A stretch of 8,514 nucleotides of DNA from Ponticaulis sp. (lineage in GTDB: Bacteria > Pseudomonadota > Alphaproteobacteria > Caulobacterales > Hyphomonadaceae), in NCBI GenBank assembly GCA_002699325.1, contig PABS01000073.1, positions 1-8,514 of the forward strand, written 5' to 3'. Made by a program: the position numbers and the translations under genes. This document shows, in pieces, positions 1-7,145 of the stretch (the stretch's first letter is position 1; each line of letters begins with the position of its first letter). The notes beneath the pieces were generated by a model that was not told the DNA's origin, searched no databases, and saw only the letters and a list, made by a program, of their open reading frames with translations.

Positions 1-19
1 GGATACCCCTTTTATTTGA

Positions 20-94
20 GCGGGCGTAGCTCAGGGGTAGAGCGCAACCTTGCCAAGGTTGATGTCGTGAGTTCGAATCTCATCGCCCGCTCCA
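20..94 (+). tRNA. tRNA-Gly (anticodon GCC)
   Basis: A complete cloverleaf can be folded by eye. The acceptor stem is GCGGGCG (20-26) paired with CGCCCGC (84-90). The D stem is GCTC/GAGC (29-32 and 40-43). The anticodon stem is CAACC/GGTTG (45-49 and 57-61), around the loop TTGCCAA with anticodon GCC at 52-54, which reads GGC glycine codons. The T stem GTGAG/CTCAT (67-71 and 79-83) closes on the loop TTCGAAT. The discriminator base is T91, and the CCA end is encoded in the DNA (92-94). The gene points the same way as the following signalling genes, but a separate promoter there suggests it is an independent unit. Confidence 0.97.
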
Positions 95-114
95 TTTTCT
101 CCCCGGACAAATGG
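92..114 (+). other. Inverted repeat just after the tRNA
   Basis: CCATTT (92-97) and AAATGG (109-114) are perfect inverted repeats of six bases around an 11-base loop. The repeat starts at the CCA end of the tRNA. It could form a weak hairpin in the precursor trailer and help 3' processing or termination. There is no U-tract after it, so a true intrinsic terminator is not supported and the match could be chance. Confidence 0.2.
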
Positions 115-163
115 ATGATGCAGAACTCCTGGTGAGTATGCTCGAGAAATCTCAGAATTTTTT

Positions 164-188
164 GGAACTCTCCGCGCTATTGCGCGTT
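164..188 (+). promoter_or_regulatory. EcfG (general stress response sigma) promoter
   Basis: GGAAC at 164-168 and CGTT at 185-188 are separated by exactly 16 bases. This matches the GGAAC-N16/17-CGTT consensus recognised by the alphaproteobacterial sigma factor EcfG, which the PhyR-NepR partner switch releases. Transcription would start near 195, leaving about 65 bases before the LOV gene ATG at 260. Nine fixed bases with two allowed spacers would occur by chance about 0.13 times on both strands of a window this size, assuming equal base use. The position directly in front of a sensory operon makes chance less likely. EcfG control of LOV or HWE sensor genes would fit known links between such kinases and this stress pathway. 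Confidence 0.75.
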
Positions 189-259
189 TATGGCTCTAAA
201 TCGGAGTTTCGCGTTCTTCTGCCGCCTTGCAGAATTTTCGCTGTAGGGCCAAAAAATCC

Positions 260-829
260 ATGGATCACAAGACTTTAAGACAACTGATTGAGCATCGCTC
301 GGTGGCTCTTACGATTGCCGATGCTCGCGATCCGGAGTTGAGGCTTCTGGCTGCCAATAACCCGTTTGAAGCCATGACAGGTTATCTCGAGAGTGAGTGC
401 ATCGGCCAGAATTGTCGTTTCCTTCAGGGCGGCGAGAACGCTGTAAAGCTGAACGACACAGATCGACTGCATAAGTTTTTCGACAATCCATCTGACAACT
501 TCATCCGTCACCGGTTGGTGAATTTTCGTAAGGACGGCTCGGCGTTTATTAATCTTCTGACCATGACGAGGCTGCGCGATGTTCAGGGGAAGCCAACCTT
601 TATTCTCGGCTCTCAGTTTGACCTCGGCCAGGCAGATGTCGAAGAGTTGAAGTCTTATGAGAGCCGCCTCAACGAAAAGCTCAATTCGATTGGAAAGTCT
701 GACAGGCTCGAGGACTCCATTCACAAAGGGACCCTTTTTGCGCTTTCGGATGCGGCATCAGCGATCGTTTCCGCGCGCGCCAAGTTGCTCGAAGTGAATG
801 AGCTTTCAGATAGTAGTCGTGCATTCTAG
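260..829 (+). CDS. Short LOV-domain blue-light photoreceptor
   Basis: The 189-residue product is a soluble flavin-binding LOV (PAS-type) sensor. The hallmark GQNCRFLQ is at residues 49-56, with Cys52 as the photoactive cysteine that forms the light-induced FMN adduct. Other expected flavin contacts are present: Asn88 in VNFRKDG, Asn98 in FINLL and the signalling Gln119 in GSQFDL. The LOV core covers about residues 10-123. The remaining 65 residues look helical and charged, and no kinase, DNA-binding or EAL/GGDEF domain is seen, so this is a 'short LOV' type. ATG260 was chosen because it starts just before the PAS fold, with AGGG 11 bases upstream; an in-frame TTG at 227 would add 11 unremarkable residues. 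An EcfG promoter lies upstream. The CheB/CheR/HWE kinase gene begins 54 bases downstream and is its likely partner, which is inference. Confidence 0.92.
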   Translation: MDHKTLRQLIEHRSVALTIADARDPELRLLAANNPFEAMTGYLESECIGQNCRFLQGGENAVKLNDTDRLHKFFDNPSDNFIRHRLVNFRKDGSAFINLLTMTRLRDVQGKPTFILGSQFDLGQADVEELKSYESRLNEKLNSIGKSDRLEDSIHKGTLFALSDAASAIVSARAKLLEVNELSDSSRAF

Positions 830-883
830 GTCTTGCTCAGCTAGGACTGAATGGGATGGATAATTGGGTAGGGCACATTTGAC

Positions 884-3800
884 GTGGATCAGGAAACTCC
901 CCGCGAAAAAATAGTGAGTGACAACGGGTCGTCAGTTATTCCGATTATCGGAATTGGTGCCTCTGCGGGTGGGCTGGAAGCCATTCGCGAAATGCTCAGT
1001 GCGGCGGAGCTGCCCACCGGCATGGCTTATGTCATCGTTCAGCACCTCGATCCCAATCATGAGAGTATGCTGGCTGAGCTTCTGAACCGTCAGACCAATC
1101 TGGACGTGCAGCAGGTTTCGGGCGGTGAAAAGGTTGAAGCCGATAACGTCTATATCATCCCGCCCGGCCACGGCCTTGAGCTGAAGAATGGCGTGCTGAC
1201 CCTCACAGAATTCGAACAGCCGCGTGGGCTTCGTCGACCCATCGACGATTTCTTTGAATCGCTGGCGTACGACTGGACGGTAAATGCCGCCTGCGTGATC
1301 CTGTCGGGCACTGGCGCGGATGGCGCGATCGGGCTTCGTGCCGTGAAGGAATGCGGCGGCGTCTGTCTGGCGCAGGAACCGGTTACGGCGCGCTATGACG
1401 GCATGCCACTGGCCGCGGTCGGCACGGGCCTGGTGGATTATGTTAAACGCCCCGCCGAGATGATCGACACCCTGAGCGATTTCTTCTCCCGGCGTTCAAA
1501 TTCCGTTGGCGATGAAGAGATTTCGCGCGTGGTCTCCGATCACATAGACGATGTCTGTAATTCGCTCAGCGAACTGATCGGCCACGACTTCAGCGATTAT
1601 AAGCGGTCCACGCTTGAGCGCCGGGTTGAACGCCGCATGCAGGTTCTGGGGATTGATGATCCTCAGGCTTATCTTCAGCGTGTTCGAAAAGATGAAGATG
1701 AGTGTGACGCGCTATTCCGCGACCTTTTGATCAATGTCACGCGCTTCTTCCGCGACAATGAACATTTTGATCAGCTGATGACCGATGTGATTAAGCCGCT
1801 CGTGGCTGAAAGCCGGTCGACCGGGGAAATCCGCGTCTGGGTGGCGGGCTGTTCGAGTGGTGAAGAAGCCTATTCCATCGCCATGCTGTTGCACGAAAAA
1901 ATGCGGGAAACGGCCACACGCCCGCTCGTGCAGATTTTCGCAACCGACATTGATGAGAGCATGCTGGCGATTGCGCGAGAGGGTCGTTACCCCTCAGCCT
2001 CTCTGACCGATATTCCCGAAGAGTTGCGAGACCGGTACACGATTGGCCATGGCGTGGATTTCCAGATTTCGCCGATCATTCGAGACATGATCCGGTTTTC
2101 CTCGCATAGCCTGATCAAGGATCCGCCTTTTGCGAAAATTGATCTGCTATCTTGCCGGAATCTTCTGATCTACTTTGGTGAGCGGTTGCAGAAATCTGTT
2201 CTGCCGCTGATGCATTATTCGATCCGGCCAGGTGGCTATCTCTTCCTTGGACCATCGGAGACGGTCGGGCGCTATGAGGACCTGTTCGCGCCAATTGATG
2301 CACGCAGCCGCATCTTTAAGCGCCGTCCGGGCTCTATTCGCCATCCGATTGACCTGCCCATGGGCAATAACCGATCGCGTCGACAGTCTTCCGGCTCTCA
2401 GCCTGGCTATAGCGGTAAGAAAGACTGGCAGGAGGAAGAGGTTACCCGTCGGATTGCCGACCGGTATGCGCCAGCTTCTGTTCTGATCGATGCGGATGGC
2501 AATGTGCTGACGAGCTATGGCCGCCTCAGCCGGTATCTTGAATTCCCGACGGGCGAGGGTCGCCAGGTCTCTGTGCTGAACCTTGCGCGCGGTGATCTCA
2601 GGCGCGTTCTGCCAAGCCTGATGCGTGATGCCAGCTCGAAGGACCGGCGTGTTGTCGCGAATGGCATTGAGATCAAATCCGAATTTGGTACCCAGAAAGT
2701 CGATCTGATCGCCGACCCGGTGATGGATGGTCATGTACTGTTGATCTTCCGCGACCGGGAGCCCTTCAAACAGGAATATGACGAAGATCTTCTGGATCTC
2801 AATCAGGCCGACGATCAGGTTCAGGTGCTTGAAGATGAGCTGCGCTCTACGCGCAATCGTCTGAGAACGACCGTTGAAGAACTCGAAACGGCGAATGAGG
2901 AGCTGAAAAGCTCCAACGAAGAAATGATGTCGATGAACGAAGAGCTTCAGTCGACAAATGAAGAGCTCTCAACGGTTAATGATGAGCTGAAAAGCAAAGT
3001 CGATCAGCTGACCGTTGCCAATGCTGACCTGATGAACTTCTTTGATTCCACCCAGCTTGCCGTGGTGGTTCTCGATGAAAAGCTTCAGATCCGCAGCTAT
3101 ACCGAAGCAGCTTGCGAGATTTTCCCGCTTAAATCGACCGATAAGGGCCGGCATATCAGCGAGATCGTTCCGACTTTCGATCATCGCAATCTGGTCGATG
3201 ATGTGCGCGACGCCATGCAGGGCGAAAAAACCGTCACGCGACGGCTCACCTCGCGGGATGGAAAATCCGACTATGCCATGCGGGCGCTACCCTATAAATC
3301 GCTATCCGGCGATGTGCAGGGCGCGACCGTCGTGTTTACCGACATTTCGGAGTCCCTGGCGCTTGAGCGCGCGCTTGCCGAGCAGAGAGAGCGCCTTGAG
3401 CTGGCCATCCAGGTGGGCGGCGTTGGCGTCTGGGAGCTGAATGTCGAATCCGGCGTCGTCATCCTTGATGACAACGCGCTTGGGCTGATGGAGCTCAATC
3501 AACAGGGCCTTATCCACCTCGACACGTTGATGGCGATGATCATTGAAGAGGACCTGCAGGATTACGAACGCGCATTACGTCATACGATCTCCGGACAGCG
3601 CGATTTCGACATCACGTTCCGTATTCGCACGCCTGAGGGTGAAATGCGGTGCCTTCGTCAGCTCGGACGTCAGCTCGATGGCGCGCAGCAGAACACACTT
3701 GTGGGCGTAGTGATCGATGTCAGCGCCGAATACGAGCAGGCCGCGCAGCGCGATCTCATGATCCGTGAGATGAACCATAGGGTGAAAAACCTGTTCGCCA

Positions 3801-4333
3801 TTATCGGCTCTATGGTTTCGCTCGCCTCACGGCAGTTCACTGATGTCAGGCAGATGGGCAGTGTTGTTCGCGAGCAGATCGCGGCACTTGGGCGTGCGCA
3901 CAGCCTGAGTGTTGGCGCAGACGACAAAGATCCGAAGTCCAAGGCGTCGCTCGAAAACCTGATCTCGCAGGTTATTGAGCCCTATAGCACGCGCCATGAA
4001 ATCAAAATGACAGGCGAGGAGATTCTTGTTCCGAGGACTGTACTGTCTCCTCTGGCGCTCATCCTTCATGAATGGGCGACGAACTCTGTAAAGTATGGCG
4101 TTTTTCAGTCCAAGAACGGATCTCTGGACATCAGCTGGGAGCGGAAGGGCGACCGCGCCACGCTGTATTGGGACGAGACTAACCCTGAATTTGACGGAGA
4201 GATAGGAGACCATCGAGGCTTTGGCTCAACGCTGGTCCGCCTGTCAGTGTCGCAGATTGAGGGGGAGCTGGAACCATATCCTGAACCCGGACGTTACAAA
4301 CTCGCCTTGAGTTTTAGCCTTGAAGTAGATTGA
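884..4333 (+). CDS. CheB-CheR-PAS-HWE hybrid sensor histidine kinase
   Basis: This is a soluble 1149-residue multidomain signalling protein. Residues 18-200 are a CheB methylesterase domain without its usual receiver; the catalytic triad is intact as Ser27 (GASAGG), His54 (VQHLDP) and Asp146 (GTGADG). Residues 225-480 are a CheR methyltransferase with NVTRFFRD, the SAM-binding AGCSSGEEAYS (321-331), FATDIDESM and LLSCRNLLIYF. A PAS-like region (525-625) is followed by a coiled coil (640-712) rich in NEEL repeats, then PAS regions at about 713-825 and 835-950. The C-terminal kinase has the phosphoacceptor His965 in EMNHRVKN, the N-box LHEWATNSVKYG (His1062, Asn1067), the WxE signature WDE (1096-1098) and the G-box RGFGS. 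Together these mark it as an HWE kinase. The start is GTG884 with a weak AGGG upstream; GTG914 is an alternative. No membrane segment is seen. It overlaps the receiver gene that follows, its likely phosphorylation partner. Confidence 0.95.
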   Translation: MDQETPREKIVSDNGSSVIPIIGIGASAGGLEAIREMLSAAELPTGMAYVIVQHLDPNHESMLAELLNRQTNLDVQQVSGGEKVEADNVYIIPPGHGLELKNGVLTLTEFEQPRGLRRPIDDFFESLAYDWTVNAACVILSGTGADGAIGLRAVKECGGVCLAQEPVTARYDGMPLAAVGTGLVDYVKRPAEMIDTLSDFFSRRSNSVGDEEISRVVSDHIDDVCNSLSELIGHDFSDYKRSTLERRVERRMQVLGIDDPQAYLQRVRKDEDECDALFRDLLINVTRFFRDNEHFDQLMTDVIKPLVAESRSTGEIRVWVAGCSSGEEAYSIAMLLHEKMRETATRPLVQIFATDIDESMLAIAREGRYPSASLTDIPEELRDRYTIGHGVDFQISPIIRDMIRFSSHSLIKDPPFAKIDLLSCRNLLIYFGERLQKSVLPLMHYSIRPGGYLFLGPSETVGRYEDLFAPIDARSRIFKRRPGSIRHPIDLPMGNNRSRRQSSGSQPGYSGKKDWQEEEVTRRIADRYAPASVLIDADGNVLTSYGRLSRYLEFPTGEGRQVSVLNLARGDLRRVLPSLMRDASSKDRRVVANGIEIKSEFGTQKVDLIADPVMDGHVLLIFRDREPFKQEYDEDLLDLNQADDQVQVLEDELRSTRNRLRTTVEELETANEELKSSNEEMMSMNEELQSTNEELSTVNDELKSKVDQLTVANADLMNFFDSTQLAVVVLDEKLQIRSYTEAACEIFPLKSTDKGRHISEIVPTFDHRNLVDDVRDAMQGEKTVTRRLTSRDGKSDYAMRALPYKSLSGDVQGATVVFTDISESLALERALAEQRERLELAIQVGGVGVWELNVESGVVILDDNALGLMELNQQGLIHLDTLMAMIIEEDLQDYERALRHTISGQRDFDITFRIRTPEGEMRCLRQLGRQLDGAQQNTLVGVVIDVSAEYEQAAQRDLMIREMNHRVKNLFAIIGSMVSLASRQFTDVRQMGSVVREQIAALGRAHSLSVGADDKDPKSKASLENLISQVIEPYSTRHEIKMTGEEILVPRTVLSPLALILHEWATNSVKYGVFQSKNGSLDISWERKGDRATLYWDETNPEFDGEIGDHRGFGSTLVRLSVSQIEGELEPYPEPGRYKLALSFSLEVD

Positions 4334-4728
4334 GCGTATTTGTTTTGCAGTTCACAGTCCTGATCGCCGAAGACGAGCCACTGATCGCCATGGATCTGAC
4401 CATGCAGGTGGAAGACCTTGACCATCAGGTCATGGGTCCGTGCAAACGTGTTGCAGATCTTCGCCGCATGCTGTGTTCTGAACTGCCTGACTGCGCAGTG
4501 CTTGATGTCCGTCTCGATGATGGGGAAGTGTTTGAAGTGGCCGACCGGCTGGCTGCGCACAATATCCCGTTTCTCTTTCATTCCGGCCACGCAAATGGCT
4601 GGGAACTGAAAAGCCGGTATCCGGATGCTGTTATCTGCCCGAAGCCCAGCTCGCCTTCAAATCTGGAACGGCATCTGAAGATGTTGTTCGAGAAGGTTGA
4701 GCATACGCAGCCGCGCACACCTGCCTGA
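4330..4728 (+). CDS. Single-domain response regulator (receiver only)
   Basis: The 132-residue product is a lone receiver domain with no output domain. The acidic pair is Glu14-Asp15 in VLIAEDEP, the phosphoacceptor is Asp59 in VLDVRLDDG, the switch residue is Ser85 in FHSGH and the conserved lysine is Lys105 in CPKP. The PLIAMDL and LDVRLDDGEVFEVADRLAAHNIPF segments are typical of the stand-alone receivers that partner HWE/HisKA_2 kinases, such as LovR-like proteins. Its likely job is to accept or drain phosphate from the upstream kinase, possibly as a phosphate sink for a PhyR-type regulator elsewhere. The TTG start at 4330 shares the bases TTGA with the kinase stop, suggesting translational coupling. 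A second TTG at 4345 would start at MQFTVLIAEDE, which is closer to the usual family start. No strong Shine-Dalgarno site precedes either. Confidence 0.9.
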   Translation: MSVFVLQFTVLIAEDEPLIAMDLTMQVEDLDHQVMGPCKRVADLRRMLCSELPDCAVLDVRLDDGEVFEVADRLAAHNIPFLFHSGHANGWELKSRYPDAVICPKPSSPSNLERHLKMLFEKVEHTQPRTPA

Positions 4729-4735
4729 GCAGGTG
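4718..4735 (+). terminator. Hairpin at the stop codon of the receiver gene
   Basis: CACCTGC (4718-4724) pairs perfectly with GCAGGTG (4729-4735) around the four-base loop CTGA, and the loop contains the TGA stop codon of the receiver gene. It sits at the end of the three-gene signalling cluster, facing a convergent gene. No U-tract follows on either strand, so it may be an mRNA 3'-end stabiliser or a weak or Rho-assisted terminator rather than a classical intrinsic one. Confidence 0.4.
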
Positions 4736-4832
4736 ACAGACAAGCCGGCCAACCGCTCGCACCTCAATCCAGCAAGAAATCGTTTTAAACGCTGTAGCCC
4801 GCATTCGCCGACTAATTTTGCGCGGGGGCGTG

Positions 4833-6563
4833 CTAATCGTCGAACAGAGCGGGCTCACGCGATTCCAGGCGACGGGATTCCGGTACGGCCTGTCTGCCTT
4901 CTGTTGGATAATGAACAGGATGGCGGTATCCGGCATTGCCGAACAGGCTGACGAGCAAAATCAGAAGGTCAGCAGCCAGCGCCAGAATGAATGAGAACAC
5001 GGCTTGCGGCTCGCGATCCTGCAGCGCGGCAAAGCCATAAGCGATCGGTGCAGCGTCGGGGTCTCGGGTCAGGGCAACGCGGCGGAGGTCTTCCAGATAA
5101 ACCGTCTTCTGACGCGCCGGCAGGGCAGACGCGTTGATGCAGTTATTGCGGATATAGCTGATCAGCTCTGTGCCGCGCGTGCTTGCATAGGTGTCGCTGT
5201 TTTCAGCCCGGCAGTTGGCTTCGACTTCGCTGATGCTGGCATTCAGCCCGGACAGACGCCGCGCGGCATCGAACGCGCCACCTGATGTACAGTCGATGCT
5301 GGTTGGATCGAACGCTTGCGCGCCGCTCTCAATGGTTGTTGTGGCCTGAGCGGCGAGAAGTTCGGATTTGATCTGGGTGCAGGCTGACTGGATCTGATTG
5401 ATCTCATTTTCATTGATCTCTTCGGATGTGAAATCAAGTTGAGGGATTTCCAGAGCGTCTGCCTGGGACGTCAGCGCACCAATCTCTTCCTGAAGAAAGC
5501 GCGCCCGGACGTCTCCGCCAGCTGCGAGTGCCTGATCGACTTCTTCATCGGTGCCATTGCCCTGAACGATGGCGAGCTGCTGTTGAGCATTGAGAAGGGT
5601 GTCATTGGCGTTGGTGAGTTCTCGCTGAACGTTTTCGAGCCGGTTCGTCGCGACCTCAAGATTCGCCTTGATGATGTCATGCTCCCGGTCGAGATCACGC
5701 CAGCGCGGACCACGCCCGACAAGGCCGCTCTCCTGCGCGCCGCGCTCTTCCAGCAGTTTCTGATCGGACTTTAACTGAGATTGCGTCTGAAGTTTGGTGA
5801 CCTCGCTTTGCCATTCGTCGCGCTGCAGGGTGAGGAGCTCCACTTCGCGTTTGAATTCTTCAACCAGGCTTTCCAGCTCGCCTTCGCGTGAGGCGCGACT
5901 GACAGCGGCGCTGCGCGCTTCGGCGCGGGCTGTGCCGACCTGCTGCTGATAATCGCGGAGTTCGCGCCTGCGCTCATCAAGCTGGATCAGGATGTCCTGG
6001 CGCTGTTCGGTGGAGGCTTCGGCCAGAAGATTGATCTGGGCCTGGAAGCTCGCCTGCTGCTGAGAAAAATCTGAACGGGCCTCGCGGGCTTCAGCATTCA
6101 GATCGTCAATCAGACGTTCGACAATCACATCGCCGCGTTCGCGAATGGTTTCGGCCGACCAGTCCGCTTTCTGAGCGCTGAACATGCGGTCAAACAGATC
6201 GATATAGGAGAAAGTGACGGAAATCGTTGTCGCGGCGACATAGCCAAACAGGATGGCGGCGATCAGGCCCCAGCGCTTTTCCTGTTCGACCATAAGAAGA
6301 CGACTGGCGATCCAGGCCAGGGCCAGCATGAGTGCCTGAATACCGAAGGCGAGCCCGAGCGAGATGATAAGGCTCTCAATATGATCCCAGGAGTTGAGGG
6401 CGTTGGAGACGAAGCCGTCGGCGCCTTTGCCGGAGTTCAGGCTGTCAACGGAGCGCAGGCCGCTCCATGTTGTCAGAAAGGAGACAACAGACAGAACAAT
6501 ACTGGCGACGATCGCACTTTGAAATCCAAGACTCCGTGGTGAGCCCGCCGTTGATTTTGTCAT
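4833..6563 (-). CDS. Membrane-anchored periplasmic coiled-coil protein, unknown function
   Basis: I do not recognise the family of this 576-residue protein. Hydrophobic segments at about residues 15-34, 64-92, 98-120 and 520-543 look like membrane helices. The short cytoplasmic-type loops carry basic residues (K3, R10; R88, K96, R97; R547 and several C-terminal arginines). By the positive-inside rule, both ends are then cytoplasmic and residues 121-519 periplasmic. Residues 140-345 are Gln/Glu/Ala/Arg-rich with long heptad-like stretches, predicted coiled coil. All four cysteines (395, 425, 451, 475) lie in the presumed periplasmic part, allowing two disulfides. The layout recalls DUF4407-type membrane coiled-coil proteins, but no signature motif was confirmed. 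ATG at 6563 is preceded by purine-rich GAGATGAGCAGAG. The gene is convergent with the signalling cluster and shows no clear functional link to it. Confidence 0.85.
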   Translation of the reverse strand: MTKSTAGSPRSLGFQSAIVASIVLSVVSFLTTWSGLRSVDSLNSGKGADGFVSNALNSWDHIESLIISLGLAFGIQALMLALAWIASRLLMVEQEKRWGLIAAILFGYVAATTISVTFSYIDLFDRMFSAQKADWSAETIRERGDVIVERLIDDLNAEAREARSDFSQQQASFQAQINLLAEASTEQRQDILIQLDERRRELRDYQQQVGTARAEARSAAVSRASREGELESLVEEFKREVELLTLQRDEWQSEVTKLQTQSQLKSDQKLLEERGAQESGLVGRGPRWRDLDREHDIIKANLEVATNRLENVQRELTNANDTLLNAQQQLAIVQGNGTDEEVDQALAAGGDVRARFLQEEIGALTSQADALEIPQLDFTSEEINENEINQIQSACTQIKSELLAAQATTTIESGAQAFDPTSIDCTSGGAFDAARRLSGLNASISEVEANCRAENSDTYASTRGTELISYIRNNCINASALPARQKTVYLEDLRRVALTRDPDAAPIAYGFAALQDREPQAVFSFILALAADLLILLVSLFGNAGYRHPVHYPTEGRQAVPESRRLESREPALFDD

Positions 6564-6639
6564 CTCTGCTCATCTCTTGGCATTGGGGCAGAACAGTCTT
6601 CCGTGCCCAAGGTGGTATTCATGCCTGCACTTGCTGCAG

Positions 6640-6665
6640 GTCACTCCTAACCGTTTATAGGTGAC
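6640..6665. repeat. Dyad upstream of the coiled-coil membrane gene
   Basis: GTCAC (6640-6644) and GTGAC (6661-6665) form an inverted repeat with 16 bases between them. It lies about 77-102 bases upstream of the minus-strand start at 6563, inside the 181-base space that must hold that gene's promoter. A TATAAA element (minus strand, 6659-6654) falls between the arms and could be a -10 box, but no matching -35 was found. The dyad could be an operator; five-base arms may also be chance. Confidence 0.2.
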
Positions 6666-6666
6666 G

Positions 6667-6695
6667 AAAATAGGGCAGCGCAGCGTACTACGCCC
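6667..6695 (-). terminator. Possible weak terminator after the 73-residue gene
   Basis: On the minus strand, GGGC (6695-6692) can pair with GCCC (6676-6673). Two further AG/CT pairs are possible beyond a two-base bulge, and TATTTT (6672-6667) follows. This is 50 bases past the stop of the small minus-strand coiled-coil gene. The stem is short and interrupted and the U-tract is brief, so it is only a candidate. Confidence 0.22.
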
Positions 6696-6744
6696 CGGAT
6701 GTGCACCAGGGGGTGAGGTTTGCGTAAAATCGTCGCGTTTGGCG

Positions 6745-6966
6745 TCAGGCGATAATGTTCGGATAGATCAAACCGCGGAGGCGAGAAATTTCGTCTCTCA
6801 TCCGAAGTTTGGAACGTTTTAGTCTCTGAAGCGCAATCATGTCCCCCTTAGCGGACTGCAGTCGACTGACCTCCAGATCAATCGCGCGATGATCTTTTTC
6901 CAATATATCCAGTTGCTTCTTCAGATCGCGAATGCGCTCATCAAACCCGAAATCTGAACCGTCCAT
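6745..6966 (-). CDS. DUF465/YdcH-type small coiled-coil protein
   Basis: The 73-residue product is almost entirely charged helix with heptad spacing of Leu and Ile. It contains RLKRSKLRMRDEISRLRG and ends in YPNIIA. The basic KLxLKDEI-like stretch followed by a short tail ending in P-x-I-I-A is typical of DUF465 (YdcH) proteins, common small cytoplasmic proteins of proteobacteria whose function is not established. AAAGG lies eight bases before the ATG at 6966. It is divergent from a related 58-residue gene at 7146 with 179 bases between them, and 181 bases precede the next minus-strand gene. The family call rests on motif recall, not on a search. Confidence 0.82.
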   Translation of the reverse strand: MDGSDFGFDERIRDLKKQLDILEKDHRAIDLEVSRLQSAKGDMIALQRLKRSKLRMRDEISRLRGLIYPNIIA

Positions 6967-7145
6967 TGTTTTGGCCTTTGAGTAAAACAGACGCGCATCT
7001 TAACAAATTTCCCTGTGGAAAATAGTGTTAAGTTTTTCTGGCGGTTTGCTGAACCCTTCGGGAAACGAAAAAAATTCAGAGTCAATACGTGACGAAATGA
7101 TGACTTCGTGGTTCCATATGTGGCTTACAACAGAGGAGCGAAGCG
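6967..7145. other. Shared divergent intergenic region of the two DUF465-type genes
   Basis: These 179 bases must carry the start signals of both small genes. They are more AT-rich than the flanking genes, with an A run at 7068-7074. On the minus strand there is an EcfG-like pair, GGAAC (7115-7111) and CGTC (7094-7091), with a 16-base spacer; it differs from consensus only in the last -10 base. On the plus strand a strong Shine-Dalgarno GAGGAG (7133-7138) stands seven bases before ATG 7146. No convincing sigma-70 promoter was found by eye. Confidence 0.4.

Noticed and set aside
20..94. tRNA gene as attachment site of an integrated element
   Set aside because: No integrase gene and no second copy of the tRNA 3' end were found in the window.
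227..259. TTG at 227 as start of the LOV gene
   Set aside because: No Shine-Dalgarno sequence lies at a proper distance and the extra 11 residues look non-conserved; ATG 260 is a better start.
275..724. 149-residue minus-strand reading frame opposite the LOV gene
   Set aside because: It lies fully antisense to a clear LOV domain gene and has no recognisable domain or ribosome binding site, so it is a shadow frame.
2147..2734. 195-residue minus-strand reading frame inside the kinase gene
   Set aside because: It is antisense to CheR and PAS coding sequence with intact motifs; its composition looks like a reverse-frame translation.
3042..3440. 132-residue plus-strand frame inside the kinase gene
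   Set aside because: It is Arg/Ser/Pro-rich and out of frame with conserved PAS coding sequence; no start signal was seen.
4777..4800. CGTTTTAAACG palindrome between the convergent genes as a terminator
   Set aside because: The arms are AT-rich and short, the loop is a single base and no U-tract follows; it cannot form a useful hairpin.
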